Below are positions 43,115 through 52,976 of a stretch of 64,000 bases of DNA, one piece after another. A program made the position numbers and the translations under genes. Source of the DNA: an uncultured Muribaculaceae bacterium. GTDB taxonomy: Bacteria > Bacteroidota > Bacteroidia > Bacteroidales > Muribaculaceae. Under the pieces are notes generated by a model. The model was not told the origin of the DNA, searched no databases, and was given only the letters and a program-made list of their open reading frames with translations. The stretch lies in NCBI GenBank assembly GCA_944321685.1, contig CALUMH010000011.1, positions 1-64,000 of the forward strand, given 5' to 3'. Position 1 is the stretch's first letter, and each line of letters starts with the position of its first letter.

Positions 43115-44278
43115 ATGAAACTTAATCTATTATTTGCTTTTTTGTTGGTGGCATTTGTTGCCGGTGCGCAACAGAATGTCGGGTATCGTGAGGGGGCAGT
43201 CGTTTCCCCGCAGGTGAATAACGATGGAACGGTCACGTTCCGTTTGCGTGCCGACAAGGCCAAGTCGGTGGCAGTGATGGGTGATTGGGCTGCCAATGGC
43301 GGGCGTGGCGAAATGGCCAGGAATGCCGATGGCGTGTGGGAATATACCACACCCGTTTTGCCATCGGAAATGTACACTTACCGCTTCGATGTTGACGGGA
43401 TGGTCAATATCGACCCTACCAATCCGTTCACGCGCCGCGATGTTGGCAATGTGTTCAGTATTTTTTATGTAGATGGTGGTTGCGGCGATTATTATCAGGT
43501 GCATGATGTGCCGCATGGCGATGTGGTTACTACATGGTATCATTCGAATGCCGCCGGGGCCGACCGCCGTCTGTCGGTGTACTTGCCGCCGCTTTATGGG
43601 AAAGAGAACCGCTGTTATCCGGTGCTTTACTTATTGCACGGCAGCGGCGGCGATGAGACTGCATGGGTGGAACTCGGGCATGTGGCTCGCATAATGGATA
43701 ACTTGATTGCACACGGCGAGGCAGAACCGATGATTGTAGTCATGCCAAACGGGAATTTCAGCAAGCAGGCTGCGGCGGGGGAAACGAATGAAAACCTTGA
43801 TTACCGTCCTGTCATGACAAATATGTTGGCCGATTATAAGAACGGAGCATATGAAATGGCATTTACCGAAATTATTGATTTCATAGACAATGAGTTCCTG
43901 ACGCTTCCCGACAAGCAGCATCGTGCCGTTGCCGGATTGTCGATGGGTGGTTTCCATACATTATATATTGCATTAAATTATCCGGGATATTTTGATTACA
44001 TAGGATTGTTTTCGGCAGGGTTGATGACTGATCTTGACACGACGAAAACGGCTTATAATGATGAAGATGCGAAATTGCTGAGGTTGCAGCAGACGGGATA
44101 CAAGTTGTTTTGGATAGGCATAGGAGAAGATGATTTCCTGTATGACGTAAATACGGTATTCCGCAAGCGGCTCGATGAGATGGATTTCAAATATACCTAT
44201 CATGAGTCGTCACGAGGTCACATTTGGGCCAATTGGCGGCAGTATTTGCTGACATTCGCTTCCCGATTATTCAAATAA
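43115..44278 (+). CDS. Secreted CE1-type esterase with N-terminal CBM48-like domain
   Basis: The 387-residue protein (signal peptide about 1-18) has an N-terminal E-set/CBM48-like domain (about 35-120; VTFRLRADKAKSVAVMGDW) and an esterase-D alpha/beta hydrolase. The nucleophile elbow is GLSMGG (S276), the oxyanion region LLHGSGGDE (173-181), and the acid and base are a late Asp/Glu near GEDDF (337-341) and H369 in SRGHIW. Such two-domain proteins are feruloyl or acetyl xylan esterases, or less specific esterases, in Bacteroidota. No xylanase is adjacent, so the natural substrate is open. Confidence 0.88.
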   Translation: MKLNLLFAFLLVAFVAGAQQNVGYREGAVVSPQVNNDGTVTFRLRADKAKSVAVMGDWAANGGRGEMARNADGVWEYTTPVLPSEMYTYRFDVDGMVNIDPTNPFTRRDVGNVFSIFYVDGGCGDYYQVHDVPHGDVVTTWYHSNAAGADRRLSVYLPPLYGKENRCYPVLYLLHGSGGDETAWVELGHVARIMDNLIAHGEAEPMIVVMPNGNFSKQAAAGETNENLDYRPVMTNMLADYKNGAYEMAFTEIIDFIDNEFLTLPDKQHRAVAGLSMGGFHTLYIALNYPGYFDYIGLFSAGLMTDLDTTKTAYNDEDAKLLRLQQTGYKLFWIGIGEDDFLYDVNTVFRKRLDEMDFKYTYHESSRGHIWANWRQYLLTFASRLFK

Positions 44279-44387
44279 TTTCTATTGAATTGCATTTTGG
44301 CAACGTTTTTGCATAATGTTATTCGGGGAGGGCGCATCGGTGCCTGTGAATGTGAATTTTTGAAGTTTAAAATAAAATATAATAGTC

Positions 44388-44909
44388 ATGTTAAGTAAAA
44401 AAATCGAAGAGGCATTGAATGCCCAGATTAATGCCGAAATGTGGTCGGCCTATTTGTATCTTTCGATGGCATCATATTGCCATGCCAACGGCAAGCCTGG
44501 AATGGGAAAGTGGTTTGAAGTGCAATTCAAGGAAGAGCAGGATCATGCCATGATTTTCTTTAAATATGTGATTTCACGCGGAGGTAACGTGAACCTCAAG
44601 GCCATAGAGCCGGTTCCGACAGAATGGAATTCGACGCTGAATGTATTTGAAAGCACTCTTGCACACGAGCAGAAAGTTACAAGCCTTATCAATGACTTGT
44701 GCGCTCTTGCCACACAAGAAAATGATTATGCCACACAAAGTATGCTCAAGTGGTTTATCGACGAGCAGGTGGAAGAAGAGGAGACTGCCCAAAATATTAT
44801 CGACAACTTGAAGATGATCAATGACAACGGTTACGGGTTGTATATGCTTGACAAGGAACTCGGTGCCCGCACCTATACCCAGGCAGCTCCGCTTGCAGGA
44901 GGCGAATAA
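44388..44909 (+). CDS. ftnA: Ferritin (FtnA type)
   Basis: Bacterial ferritin is a 24-subunit iron-storage shell with ferroxidase activity that also limits oxidative damage. The 173-residue four-helix protein keeps the ferroxidase ligands E17, E50, H53, E94 and Q127, with E130 nearby, in LNAQINAEMWSAYLYL, FKEEQDHA, LAHEQKV and DEQVEEEE. There is no haem-binding methionine site that would mark a bacterioferritin. Length is normal. It is monocistronic, with a clear terminator. Confidence 0.96.
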   Translation: MLSKKIEEALNAQINAEMWSAYLYLSMASYCHANGKPGMGKWFEVQFKEEQDHAMIFFKYVISRGGNVNLKAIEPVPTEWNSTLNVFESTLAHEQKVTSLINDLCALATQENDYATQSMLKWFIDEQVEEEETAQNIIDNLKMINDNGYGLYMLDKELGARTYTQAAPLAGGE

Positions 44910-44942
44910 TTTTGTACAACAGCTTGAAAAAAGCGATAACAG

Positions 44943-44981
44943 AGCCACGGTGACACAATGTGTGTTGCCGTGGCTTTTTTG
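44943..44981 (+). terminator. Intrinsic terminator after ferritin
   Basis: AGCCACGG (44943-44950) pairs with CCGTGGCT (44968-44975), inner ACACA/GTGT pairs extend the stem, and TTTTTTG follows. Confidence 0.9.
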
Positions 44982-45232
44982 TGTGAAGCATTTGGCTGCA
45001 AGTGAGATAAAAACCTGAATAATCTTGTACAACGAGACATTTTTTATGGAAACAATGCTCGTATGATTAGATTAATGCTGTTATTCTTGTCATATTTTGA
45101 TGAGAATAATTGCTATATTCGTTCCGAATGTATAATTGAGCGTGTGTTGCAAAAAATTCAATTCCCCAGACTTTGCCAACGTGTCACCCAAGACGAACGT
45201 ACAAGTCACGAAGTCTCCTAACTAATATAAAT

Positions 45233-45270
45233 GTAGAGACGCGATTCATCGCACAAGTGTCCGGTAAAAA
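45233..45270. repeat. Left terminal inverted repeat of the IS
   Basis: Exact inverse of 46629-46666. Beyond the 38 bp, similarity continues inward after two mismatches (TTAACAA). Confidence 0.95.
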
Positions 45271-45313
45271 TTTTAACAAATGCTTTAATGCGCTTTTTTC
45301 AGAGTTGTAACTA

Positions 45314-46509
45314 TCATTTTGTTATAAGCATACCGTCAAAAAGCGAAGGCCATTTTAAAGTTTGCTTGTCATATTCATGTGCATGTGCAAGTAGGTCCTG
45401 TATCCACTTTTTTTCAGTCAGGCAAGTGCTCAGTATTCTGGCAGCCTCGTATGTTGAGAATCCCCGACAGTGGTTGTCGGCCGCCATTGCAATAATGCAG
45501 AAAGCAGTGATGGCGGTATATATTTGAATGGAGACGGCATTAGCCGATGTGCCGAAGAAATCCTCAATCCTCAGGTGCTGCTTGATCCATTTGAAAAACA
45601 ACTCGATTTCCCATCGTTTTTTGTAAGCCACAGCGACGGTTCCGGCGTCCAGTTCCATTTGTTGGTGATAAACCTCAGCAGTTCATTCTTCTCGCTACAA
45701 TAATAGTCCACCATCCTCAACGGTACGGAATATGCCGCCTTTGCCACACTGTTGCCGAATACGACCACCTTGTCGGACATTATACCCCGTCCGACAATTG
45801 GCTCACGGCTGTACACCTCATTCAGGCGCATCCTCTTGCGCGGCCTTGCCACGAACCAAGCCCCGCATCCGTTTATCTTCGCCAACGCGCATGTCTTGAT
45901 ATATGCCTTGTCGAAAACATAGAGGCATCCTTCCCTGTAACGGTAGTACTCCATGAAGAACTGGTCGCGTTCCTCGTTGCCCGTTACAAGGCACATGGCC
46001 GGAATCCGCTTGAATATGTCATACAAGGTGCGCAGCTTTATGCCACCGCCGTTACGTTGCGGTACCGACCACGGGAACCTCCCGAGGTCGAGGTGGACGG
46101 TTGAAGAATCAATGGCGAAGAAACCGGCCACTTGCGTTCCGTCGAAAATCCTACGAAGTTCCGATTTACACGTGCGTACGGATGACGACGCCCTCTCCAT
46201 CATACGGTGTGCCATCTCACGGTATATGGCCACGTCGCGTTTGCTGTTCGCCTCCGCCAATGTCGAGCGGGCCACAGACTTGCCCATGCCTAGACGGTAC
46301 AACTTATCGGAGTGCGCCAGCAACGACATCTCTATGTCGCGCAGGCTCGCACGGGAAGTAAGTTGAGCCCATAACATGACCAACAAGTGGTTCCAACAAG
46401 TGAAGCTCTTGACATACTTGTTACCGCCGTATTTTTTCACGAGGTACTCGAAATAATCACGGTCCAGATACTGGCACAGCTGATTGAAAACGTAAGGAAT
46501 TTGCCGCAT
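45314..46509 (-). pseudogene. IS4-family DDE transposase, frameshifted
   Basis: The first frame (46509 down to 45571) encodes an N-terminal DUF4372-like region (MRQIPYVFNQLCQYLDRDYF) and most of the DDE domain (FFAIDSSTVHLDLG, YVFDKAYIKT). The reading then loses register at about 45655-45660, near ITNKWN. The C-terminal part (MELDAGTVAVAY, KRWEIELFFKWIKQHLRIEDFFG with the catalytic-region glutamate) continues in the -1 frame down to 45314. One missing A in the run before ATGG explains the break. The local sequence is not a standard slippery heptamer, so a mutation is more likely than programmed frameshifting. Without the shift the enzyme lacks its last acidic residue and is inactive. Confidence 0.85.
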
Positions 46510-46628
46510 TTTGTAGCATTTTGCTATTTGCGCAAATATACCACAATACTACATATTCTTAAATCCTCCGAGTCGTAAAACCACAACTAAAATACTGTAT
46601 ATCAGATGTTTTACATCGGTTGTTAATT

Positions 46629-46666
46629 TTTTTACCGGACACTTGTGCGATGAATCGCGTCTCTAC
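46629..46666. repeat. Right terminal inverted repeat of the IS
   Basis: Exact inverse of 45233-45270; the outer 20 bp belong to the dispersed palindrome family. Confidence 0.95.
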
Positions 46667-46850
46667 TCGTCATACATTTTCAGAGCAAATTTTAGGATAT
46701 TCAAGATATTATGCAGTTTAATGGAAATAAGTGAAGAAGTCAGGAAAAAATTCAATTCTTGTGGCCGCTGCCGAAGGTGGGCGAAGTACCAATTATTTGT
46801 TGAGACATGATGCTTGAGTGATGCTTTTTGAGTGTTTTATTGTCAAATGT

Positions 46851-46882
46851 TTTGCATAATAACGCATATTGTTGTATTTTTG
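46851..46882 (+). promoter_or_regulatory. Promoter of the metalloprotease-SusCD locus
   Basis: TTTG (46851-46854), a 20-bp spacer and TATTTTTG (46875-46882) fit the Bacteroidota promoter fully. The predicted leader is about 170 bases to the ATG at 47062, leaving room for leader control. Confidence 0.6.
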
Positions 46883-47061
46883 CAACCGATATGCGCATTT
46901 TTATAAATTGGTGTTCCTCTTTAGGGGTGTGCATTAGAAATGGGTACGCAGCCTTTGGTTGTATTCTTGAATGAGTAATGGCGTTTGTTTCAATGCCCGG
47001 TGAGGGGATAAGGCACACGCAACTATGTCGAGATAATAGTAATGTCTCTATTAATAGAATT

Positions 47062-49653
47062 ATGAGAATAAGGAAAATAGGTTTGTTTATTGTCGCATCT
47101 GCTGTTTTGGCTGTTCCGGCCACTGCCGATGCCGCATTTTGGAACAAGTGGTTCAAGAAAGGGAAAGCCGACACGACCGAGGTGGCCGAGCAAGATCCCG
47201 AAAAAGTGCAGGAATTTGGCAAAATCATGTATAATGCCACCGGTGAGAGCCATGGCATGATGAATGTGTATGAATACAAAGACGATTATTATTTTGAGGT
47301 ACCTGTTGCCTTGATGGGGCGTGATATGCTCGTTGTCAATAAGTTGACATTCGTGCCATCGGAGCTTAACGAGGCCGGAGTGAACCGCGGTACAAATTAT
47401 CAGACCCTTATGGTGCGCTTCGGTGTTGATTCGGCATTGACTCATGTAAGTATGCGCCAACAGCGTCCGTTGCCCGATGTTCCCCAAGGAGATGCCATTG
47501 CCCGTTCTATTGCCGAAAATTATATTTCGCCAATAATAGAGAATTTCGAGGTAGTGGGGCATTCAAAGGATTCCACTGCCGTAATGATAAAAGTCACCGA
47601 CCTTTTCAATGGTCAAAACACCATAATCAACGATGTGTTCAATAATATCAACCTTGGCACGTCGGCCAATAAGAACTTGTCGCGAATTGTGAGAGTGGAG
47701 GCTTTCGACAACAATGTGATAGCACATAGCGAATTGACGACGAAGGTGACCGAAGGAATGGAGTCGGTATATGTGACTGTGGGAGTTAGCTGCTCTATAG
47801 TGTTGCTGCCCGAAGTTCCCATGCAGGCCCGGCTTGACACACCGCGCATAGGCTATTTTACAACCGATAAACTGTATTACAGCGATGACCAGCAAAAGGT
47901 TGACACCCGCAAATATATTACTCGGTGGAGGCTTGTTCCGAGCGACACTGCCGCATATTTGCGCGGAGAAGCGGTTCCGCCTGTGAAACCTATCAAATTC
48001 TATATTGACAACAGCGTACCCGAAAAATGGAGGCCATACCTCATTGAAGGTATTACCGACTGGAACTGTGTGTTCGAGAGCATAGGGTTTAAAGACGCCA
48101 TAGTGGTGGAGCAATATCCCGATACCGTGGCTACCGATGACATCAACTATTCGACACTCACGTATGCGGCCAGTACCAAGATGAATGCCATGGGGCCATC
48201 GACGCTTGACCCCCGCACGGGAGAAATTCTTGAAGCCGACATCATGTGGTGGCACAATGTGCTGTCGATGCTGCAACAGTGGATTACAGTGCAAACCGGT
48301 GCAATAAACCCGGCTGCCCGCACAACTTTGTTGCCCGATAGCCTTATGGGCGATGCCATGCGTTTTGTGGTGTGCCACGAAGTGGGTCACTCGCTCGGTT
48401 TGCGCCACAATATGATAGCATCAAACGCCATTCCCACCGATTCGCTGCGGTCGAAACAGTTTACCGACCGGTTCAACAGCACTTCGTCATCGATAATGGA
48501 CTATGCCCGATTTAATTATGTGGCTCAGCCCGGCGATGGTGTTACGCACGTTTCGCCGCACATAGGCCCGTATGATTATATGGCAATAGAATATGCTTAC
48601 CGGTGGTATCCCAATGCCGATAGTGAAGAAAACGGGTTGCAAGAGTTGCTTGCATCGCACACAGGGCCGCTTTACAAGTTCAGCGAGGCACAGCCGTCGC
48701 GCGATGCTGTTGACCCCCGTGCGCAAAGCGAGGATCTCGGCGACGATGCCGTTCGTTCGTCGCAACTCGGTATCGAAAACTTGAAAGTGGTTATGGACAA
48801 CCTCATAGCATGGACGACCACAGGAGAGCGAAACCAAACGTATGACGAGGCTTCGCGCCTGTATTACGCCGTGGTCAACCAGTGGAATTATTACCTTTAT
48901 CATGTGCTTGCCAATGTGGGTGGCATATACATTGAAAACACTACCGTTGGCGACGGGGTGAAGACTTTCACCTATGTCGAAAAAGAAAAACAGAAAGCGG
49001 CAGTGAAATTCCTTATAGATAATGTGTTCACCACTCAAGACTGGCTTTTCAATACCGAAATTTCGGATTATACGTTCCTTAATCGCAACACTCCTAACGG
49101 GGTGGTGGAATATTCCCCTTCGCAGATATTCAAGAATGCCCAGGCATACCTGTTTTTTGATTTGCTTTACAACGACCGTCTGCTGCGAATGCTTGAAAAC
49201 GAAAGCCGTAATGGCAAGGACGCATATACCACGGTTGACCTGATGAACGACTTGCACCGCAGCATCTTCGGTGTGACCATACGCGGCGGCTTGCCCACGG
49301 TGAGCGAGCGCAACACGCAAAAGCTTTTTGTCGATGCCCTTATCACGGCAGCTTCGGCCTCGGAAGGGATAAAGGTCAACCGTTCTATAATGGGCGGACA
49401 GATACTCGACCCCGACGATTGCAGTATATGCCCATATCATGCCGCCGACATCGAGCGCAGCGGAACACGCCGCGAGCTAAGTTTCTATGGCTCGCAGATA
49501 GCCCGCACTAGCGATGCAATATCGGTTAAACGTGGAGAGCTGTTGCGTATAAAAGACTTGTTGACAAGCCGTTCAGGTACTTCTGACGAAGCAACTCGTT
49601 ATCACTATAAAGATTTGATTTTGAGAATCGAGAATGCTCTTGAAATAAAATAG
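47062..49653 (+). CDS. Secreted zinc-dependent metalloprotease (DUF5117/DUF4953 type)
   Basis: The 863-residue form starting MRIRKIGLFI has a signal peptide (about 1-24) and belongs to the large Bacteroidota family of zinc metalloproteases with DUF5117-like N-terminal and metzincin-like catalytic regions. The zinc motif HEVGHSLGLRH spans 439-449 (H439, H443, H449 ligands; E440 catalytic), and SIMDYARFN follows as the likely Met-turn. It should cut proteins or peptides in the periplasm or outside. SusC and SusD genes begin 40 bp downstream, which suggests joint degradation and uptake. A start at 46978 is possible but places 28 residues before the signal peptide. Confidence 0.9.
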   Translation: MRIRKIGLFIVASAVLAVPATADAAFWNKWFKKGKADTTEVAEQDPEKVQEFGKIMYNATGESHGMMNVYEYKDDYYFEVPVALMGRDMLVVNKLTFVPSELNEAGVNRGTNYQTLMVRFGVDSALTHVSMRQQRPLPDVPQGDAIARSIAENYISPIIENFEVVGHSKDSTAVMIKVTDLFNGQNTIINDVFNNINLGTSANKNLSRIVRVEAFDNNVIAHSELTTKVTEGMESVYVTVGVSCSIVLLPEVPMQARLDTPRIGYFTTDKLYYSDDQQKVDTRKYITRWRLVPSDTAAYLRGEAVPPVKPIKFYIDNSVPEKWRPYLIEGITDWNCVFESIGFKDAIVVEQYPDTVATDDINYSTLTYAASTKMNAMGPSTLDPRTGEILEADIMWWHNVLSMLQQWITVQTGAINPAARTTLLPDSLMGDAMRFVVCHEVGHSLGLRHNMIASNAIPTDSLRSKQFTDRFNSTSSSIMDYARFNYVAQPGDGVTHVSPHIGPYDYMAIEYAYRWYPNADSEENGLQELLASHTGPLYKFSEAQPSRDAVDPRAQSEDLGDDAVRSSQLGIENLKVVMDNLIAWTTTGERNQTYDEASRLYYAVVNQWNYYLYHVLANVGGIYIENTTVGDGVKTFTYVEKEKQKAAVKFLIDNVFTTQDWLFNTEISDYTFLNRNTPNGVVEYSPSQIFKNAQAYLFFDLLYNDRLLRMLENESRNGKDAYTTVDLMNDLHRSIFGVTIRGGLPTVSERNTQKLFVDALITAASASEGIKVNRSIMGGQILDPDDCSICPYHAADIERSGTRRELSFYGSQIARTSDAISVKRGELLRIKDLLTSRSGTSDEATRYHYKDLILRIENALEIK

Positions 49654-49693
49654 ACTTATTCATAACACTACTATTATACTATTTTACATTATA

Positions 49694-52600
49694 ATGAAAA
49701 AATTCATTTTATTTTTGTTGTTATCAGTGGTTTCGGCTACAGCGGCAGTTGCATCGGTGACGGTAAAAGGCCGCGTGGTTGATGCCGGAGACCAACAGCC
49801 GCTTGTGGGGGCTACGATAATTGTGCCTGAGAAGGCACTCGAAGCAGCCGGAAGCAGCAGGCGCAATGTGAACGCGCTTACAGACATTGACGGGAATTTC
49901 ACCATTGTTATTCCCGATGGGATTACGGCGGTGGATTGCCGTTATGTGGGATATGCGCCAATTACTGTGGAATTAAAAGGAAACCTCGACCACTTGGTTA
50001 TTCCCATGACGGCTGCTTCTACCGAGTTGAGCGAAGTGGTGGTTACAGGTTATCAAAAAATCGAAAAGCGTAAACTTACGGCAGCCATACAGACGGTGGC
50101 TGTGAACGACAATATGCTGGGTAGCGCGATGAACATCGACCAAGCCCTTGCCGGACAGGTGGCCGGACTTTCGTCGGTGACTTCGACCGGTGCGCCGGGT
50201 GCTTCGCCCAAGATTCGCATTCGTGGTACGGCATCGCTCAATGGCACACAGGAACCGCTGTGGGTGCTCGACGGTATCCCGCTTGAAGGTACCACGCTGC
50301 CTACGATGGAAGACTTGAAAGACATCGATGAGATATATTCGACTTCGATTGCAGGCATCAATCCAGCCGATATCGAGACGATAACCGTGCTTAAAGATGC
50401 CGCCGCCACTGCCATATATGGGGCGCGTGCTGCCAATGGCGTGATTGTAATCACCACGAAATCGGGCCGTTCGGGTGTACCGAAGGTGAATTTTTCCACG
50501 CGCATCACCTATTCGCCAAAGACAGGTATCGATCGCCTGAACCTGCTCGACAGCAACGAGAAGGTAGATCTTGAACTTGCCCTGCTTGGTACGTCATACA
50601 CCTACAGGGAAAACAAGGGCCAGGTGGCCCGCATCATTGCCGCAGCCGGAGAAACTAATGCCTACAAGGCAGGTGGTTGGGGAGCGCTGTCGGGCAGCAC
50701 CCAAGCGCAGATAACCCAATTGCGCAATATCAATACCGACTGGAACGACATATTGTTTCGTAACACCGTGAGCCAGGAATACAATTTGAGCGTATCGGGA
50801 GGAAACGATAAGGCCACATATTATACTTCGGTAGGTTATACCGATGAGCGCGGCAATGTAGTGGGTGTCGAGGCCAATCGTTTGAATGTGACGGCCAAGG
50901 CATCTTATCGCCTGAGCCGCAGGTTGCGTGTGGGCGCGTCGCTATTTGCCAATCGCCGTGTTAACAAGTCAAACCTTACCGATGCCGACGGTTTTACCAA
51001 CCCGGTTTATTATTCACGCCGTGCCAATCCGTATCAAACTCCTTTCAATGAAGATGGCTCATATAACTATGACGTTGACATTCAGGGGCGTGAAGATTCC
51101 GAGTTGATGTTTAACATATTTGAAGAACGCGATGGAACCAGTTACGAACTTGAATCAAAATCGGTGACTGCGATTTTCGATGGGGAGTTTCGTTTCAACG
51201 ATCAATTCAAGGTGTTTACACAACTCGGCTTGCAACTTGACGACAGCAACAAGGATGAAATAGCCGACGGCAACACTTATGCGATGCGCAAAGATGTGGA
51301 GCGCACCACGCTTGCCACATTGGGCGGAGAGTCGTTCCTGCCCGAAGGTGGCAAGAAAACCGCTTCGTCGAGCACACAGCGGCAGGTGACATGGAAATTA
51401 CAAGGCGAATATTCCGACAAGTTTGCCGACATTCATGAGGTGGAATTAATGGCAGGTACCGAAATCCGTAAGACGTGGTATGAATCGGTTTCGGCTACAG
51501 GTTACGGTTACGACCGCAAAACGTTGCAGACCAAGCCTGTGATATTCCCCGATGAAAGTTGGGCTGAATTATATCCGCTGTATGCCGAGACTTATACCGA
51601 GAATGCTTTTGCTTCGTTCTATGCAACCGGTTCGTACTCGTTGTTGGGTCGCTACACCATAGGCGGCAGTGTGCGTATGGACGGCTCGGATATGTTTGGC
51701 GTGGCCAAAAAATACCGTTTCTTGCCGCTTTATTCAGTGAGCGGATTGTGGCGGTTGAGCGATGAACCGTTCATGGAAGATGCCGAGTGGCTTGATAACC
51801 TTGCCTTGCGTGTGTCATACGGTATTCAAGGAAACATCGACAAAAATACGTCGTCATATGTGATGGGTGACTATAACAATGTGACAATACTGCCCGGTGT
51901 TACCGAGGAGATTATATCGGTGTCAACGCCGCCCAACAGCCGCTTGCGTTGGGAAAAGACCAAGACATTTTCGACCGGTATCGACTTCGGCGTGCTTAAC
52001 AATGCCATCAATCTGAGCGTGGATTTCTATAACCGTAACGGTTCCGACCTTATCGCAGCACGTATGTTGCCGCTTGAAACCGGTTATGTGCAGATGCTTG
52101 TAAACTGGGCAAGTATGCGTAACACAGGTGTGGAAGTGACCATTGCCTCGCGCAATATACACACTCCCGACTTTATGTGGACCACCAATTTCAATTTCGC
52201 ATGGAATGCCAATAAGGTGTTGCGTGAAGAAATTCCGTCGAATCAAACCACGCCGGGGCGTGAAGGGTATCCGGTGGGTGCATTGTTTGCTTTGAAATCG
52301 GCAGGGCTTGACGAAGACGGGTATCCGTTGTTTTACAATAAGCAGGGCGAAGTGGTGACTGCCACCGAGTTGCTCAAGCTTAACTCGGCCGGGGCAAGTA
52401 CTCTCACGGCCGAAGAGCAACGCAACCTGTACAGCTACATAGGTTCGACCGATCCTCTTTTCTCGGGCGGCTTGATGAACACGTTTACCTATAAGAATTG
52501 GGAACTTAGCTTGAACTTTATTTTCAACCTCAAGTCGTATGTGCGTTGCTCGCCGTCGTACAGCCCGGCCAATTATGACCGCGGAATGAACAGCAATCGT

Positions 52601-52960
52601 GACATACTTAACCGTTGGACTCCGGATAACACCAACACCACGTTCCCTGTGCTGATGAACAGCAGCGACCGCCCGGCCGAATACATACAGTATGCCGAAT
52701 ATTCGCTTTACAGTTCGCTCGACACTTGGGTGAAACGCAACGACCATGTGCGCTTGCAAAATCTGCGCCTTGCTTACACATTGCCGTCGGAAATAAGCCG
52801 AAAGGCCAATATGGAGCGCGTGACCATAGGTCTTGAAGCAAGGAACCTGTTGGTTTTTGGTGCTGATTACACCAATTATTTGGACCCCGAAACCATGGGT
52901 AACGAGTTTGCTCAGCCCATTCCCAAGTCGTTCTCGTTTAACTTGAATGTTACATTCTAA
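49694..52960 (+). CDS. SusC/RagA-like TonB-dependent transporter, second locus
   Basis: The 1,088-residue outer-membrane transporter has a signal peptide (about 1-20), a carboxypeptidase-regulatory-like domain (about 22-106; VKGRVVDAGDQQPLVGA), a TonB-box-like stretch before ELSEVVVTGY (111-120), a plug with IRIRGTASL, PLWVLDGIPLEG and AIYGARAANGVIVITTKSG (to about 258), and a barrel ending SFNLNVTF. It differs clearly from the first SusC. With a protease upstream and no glycosidase in the operon, its cargo is more likely peptides (as in RagAB) than glycans; this is inference. Confidence 0.95.
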   Translation: MKKFILFLLLSVVSATAAVASVTVKGRVVDAGDQQPLVGATIIVPEKALEAAGSSRRNVNALTDIDGNFTIVIPDGITAVDCRYVGYAPITVELKGNLDHLVIPMTAASTELSEVVVTGYQKIEKRKLTAAIQTVAVNDNMLGSAMNIDQALAGQVAGLSSVTSTGAPGASPKIRIRGTASLNGTQEPLWVLDGIPLEGTTLPTMEDLKDIDEIYSTSIAGINPADIETITVLKDAAATAIYGARAANGVIVITTKSGRSGVPKVNFSTRITYSPKTGIDRLNLLDSNEKVDLELALLGTSYTYRENKGQVARIIAAAGETNAYKAGGWGALSGSTQAQITQLRNINTDWNDILFRNTVSQEYNLSVSGGNDKATYYTSVGYTDERGNVVGVEANRLNVTAKASYRLSRRLRVGASLFANRRVNKSNLTDADGFTNPVYYSRRANPYQTPFNEDGSYNYDVDIQGREDSELMFNIFEERDGTSYELESKSVTAIFDGEFRFNDQFKVFTQLGLQLDDSNKDEIADGNTYAMRKDVERTTLATLGGESFLPEGGKKTASSSTQRQVTWKLQGEYSDKFADIHEVELMAGTEIRKTWYESVSATGYGYDRKTLQTKPVIFPDESWAELYPLYAETYTENAFASFYATGSYSLLGRYTIGGSVRMDGSDMFGVAKKYRFLPLYSVSGLWRLSDEPFMEDAEWLDNLALRVSYGIQGNIDKNTSSYVMGDYNNVTILPGVTEEIISVSTPPNSRLRWEKTKTFSTGIDFGVLNNAINLSVDFYNRNGSDLIAARMLPLETGYVQMLVNWASMRNTGVEVTIASRNIHTPDFMWTTNFNFAWNANKVLREEIPSNQTTPGREGYPVGALFALKSAGLDEDGYPLFYNKQGEVVTATELLKLNSAGASTLTAEEQRNLYSYIGSTDPLFSGGLMNTFTYKNWELSLNFIFNLKSYVRCSPSYSPANYDRGMNSNRDILNRWTPDNTNTTFPVLMNSSDRPAEYIQYAEYSLYSSLDTWVKRNDHVRLQNLRLAYTLPSEISRKANMERVTIGLEARNLLVFGADYTNYLDPETMGNEFAQPIPKSFSFNLNVTF

Positions 52961-52976
52961 AAAAAGTTTGACACCG

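Larger units (their letters stand above)
45233..46666 (-). mobile_element. IS4-like insertion sequence with 38-bp perfect terminal inverted repeats
   Basis: The 1,434-bp element is bounded by a perfect 38-bp inverted repeat (45233-45270 and 46629-46666). The inner half reads CACAAGTGTCCGGTAAAAA, the outer half GTAGAGACGCGATTCATCG, which is one arm and centre of the dispersed palindrome. If the palindrome was target DNA, the IS proper is about 45252-46647 (1,396 bp). No direct target duplication was recognised outside either boundary. It carries one transposase gene on the minus strand, which is frameshifted. Confidence 0.85.

Noticed and set aside
45571..45660. Programmed -1 frameshifting in the transposase
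   Set aside because: The junction has no canonical slippery heptamer and the simplest explanation is a one-base deletion; kept only as an alternative.
45288..46366. Plus-strand frames inside the insertion sequence
   Set aside because: They are antisense to the transposase and have no similarity to known accessory genes that I can see.
46978..47061. Upstream in-frame start for the metalloprotease
   Set aside because: It would place 28 hydrophilic residues before a clear signal peptide beginning MRIRKIGLFI.
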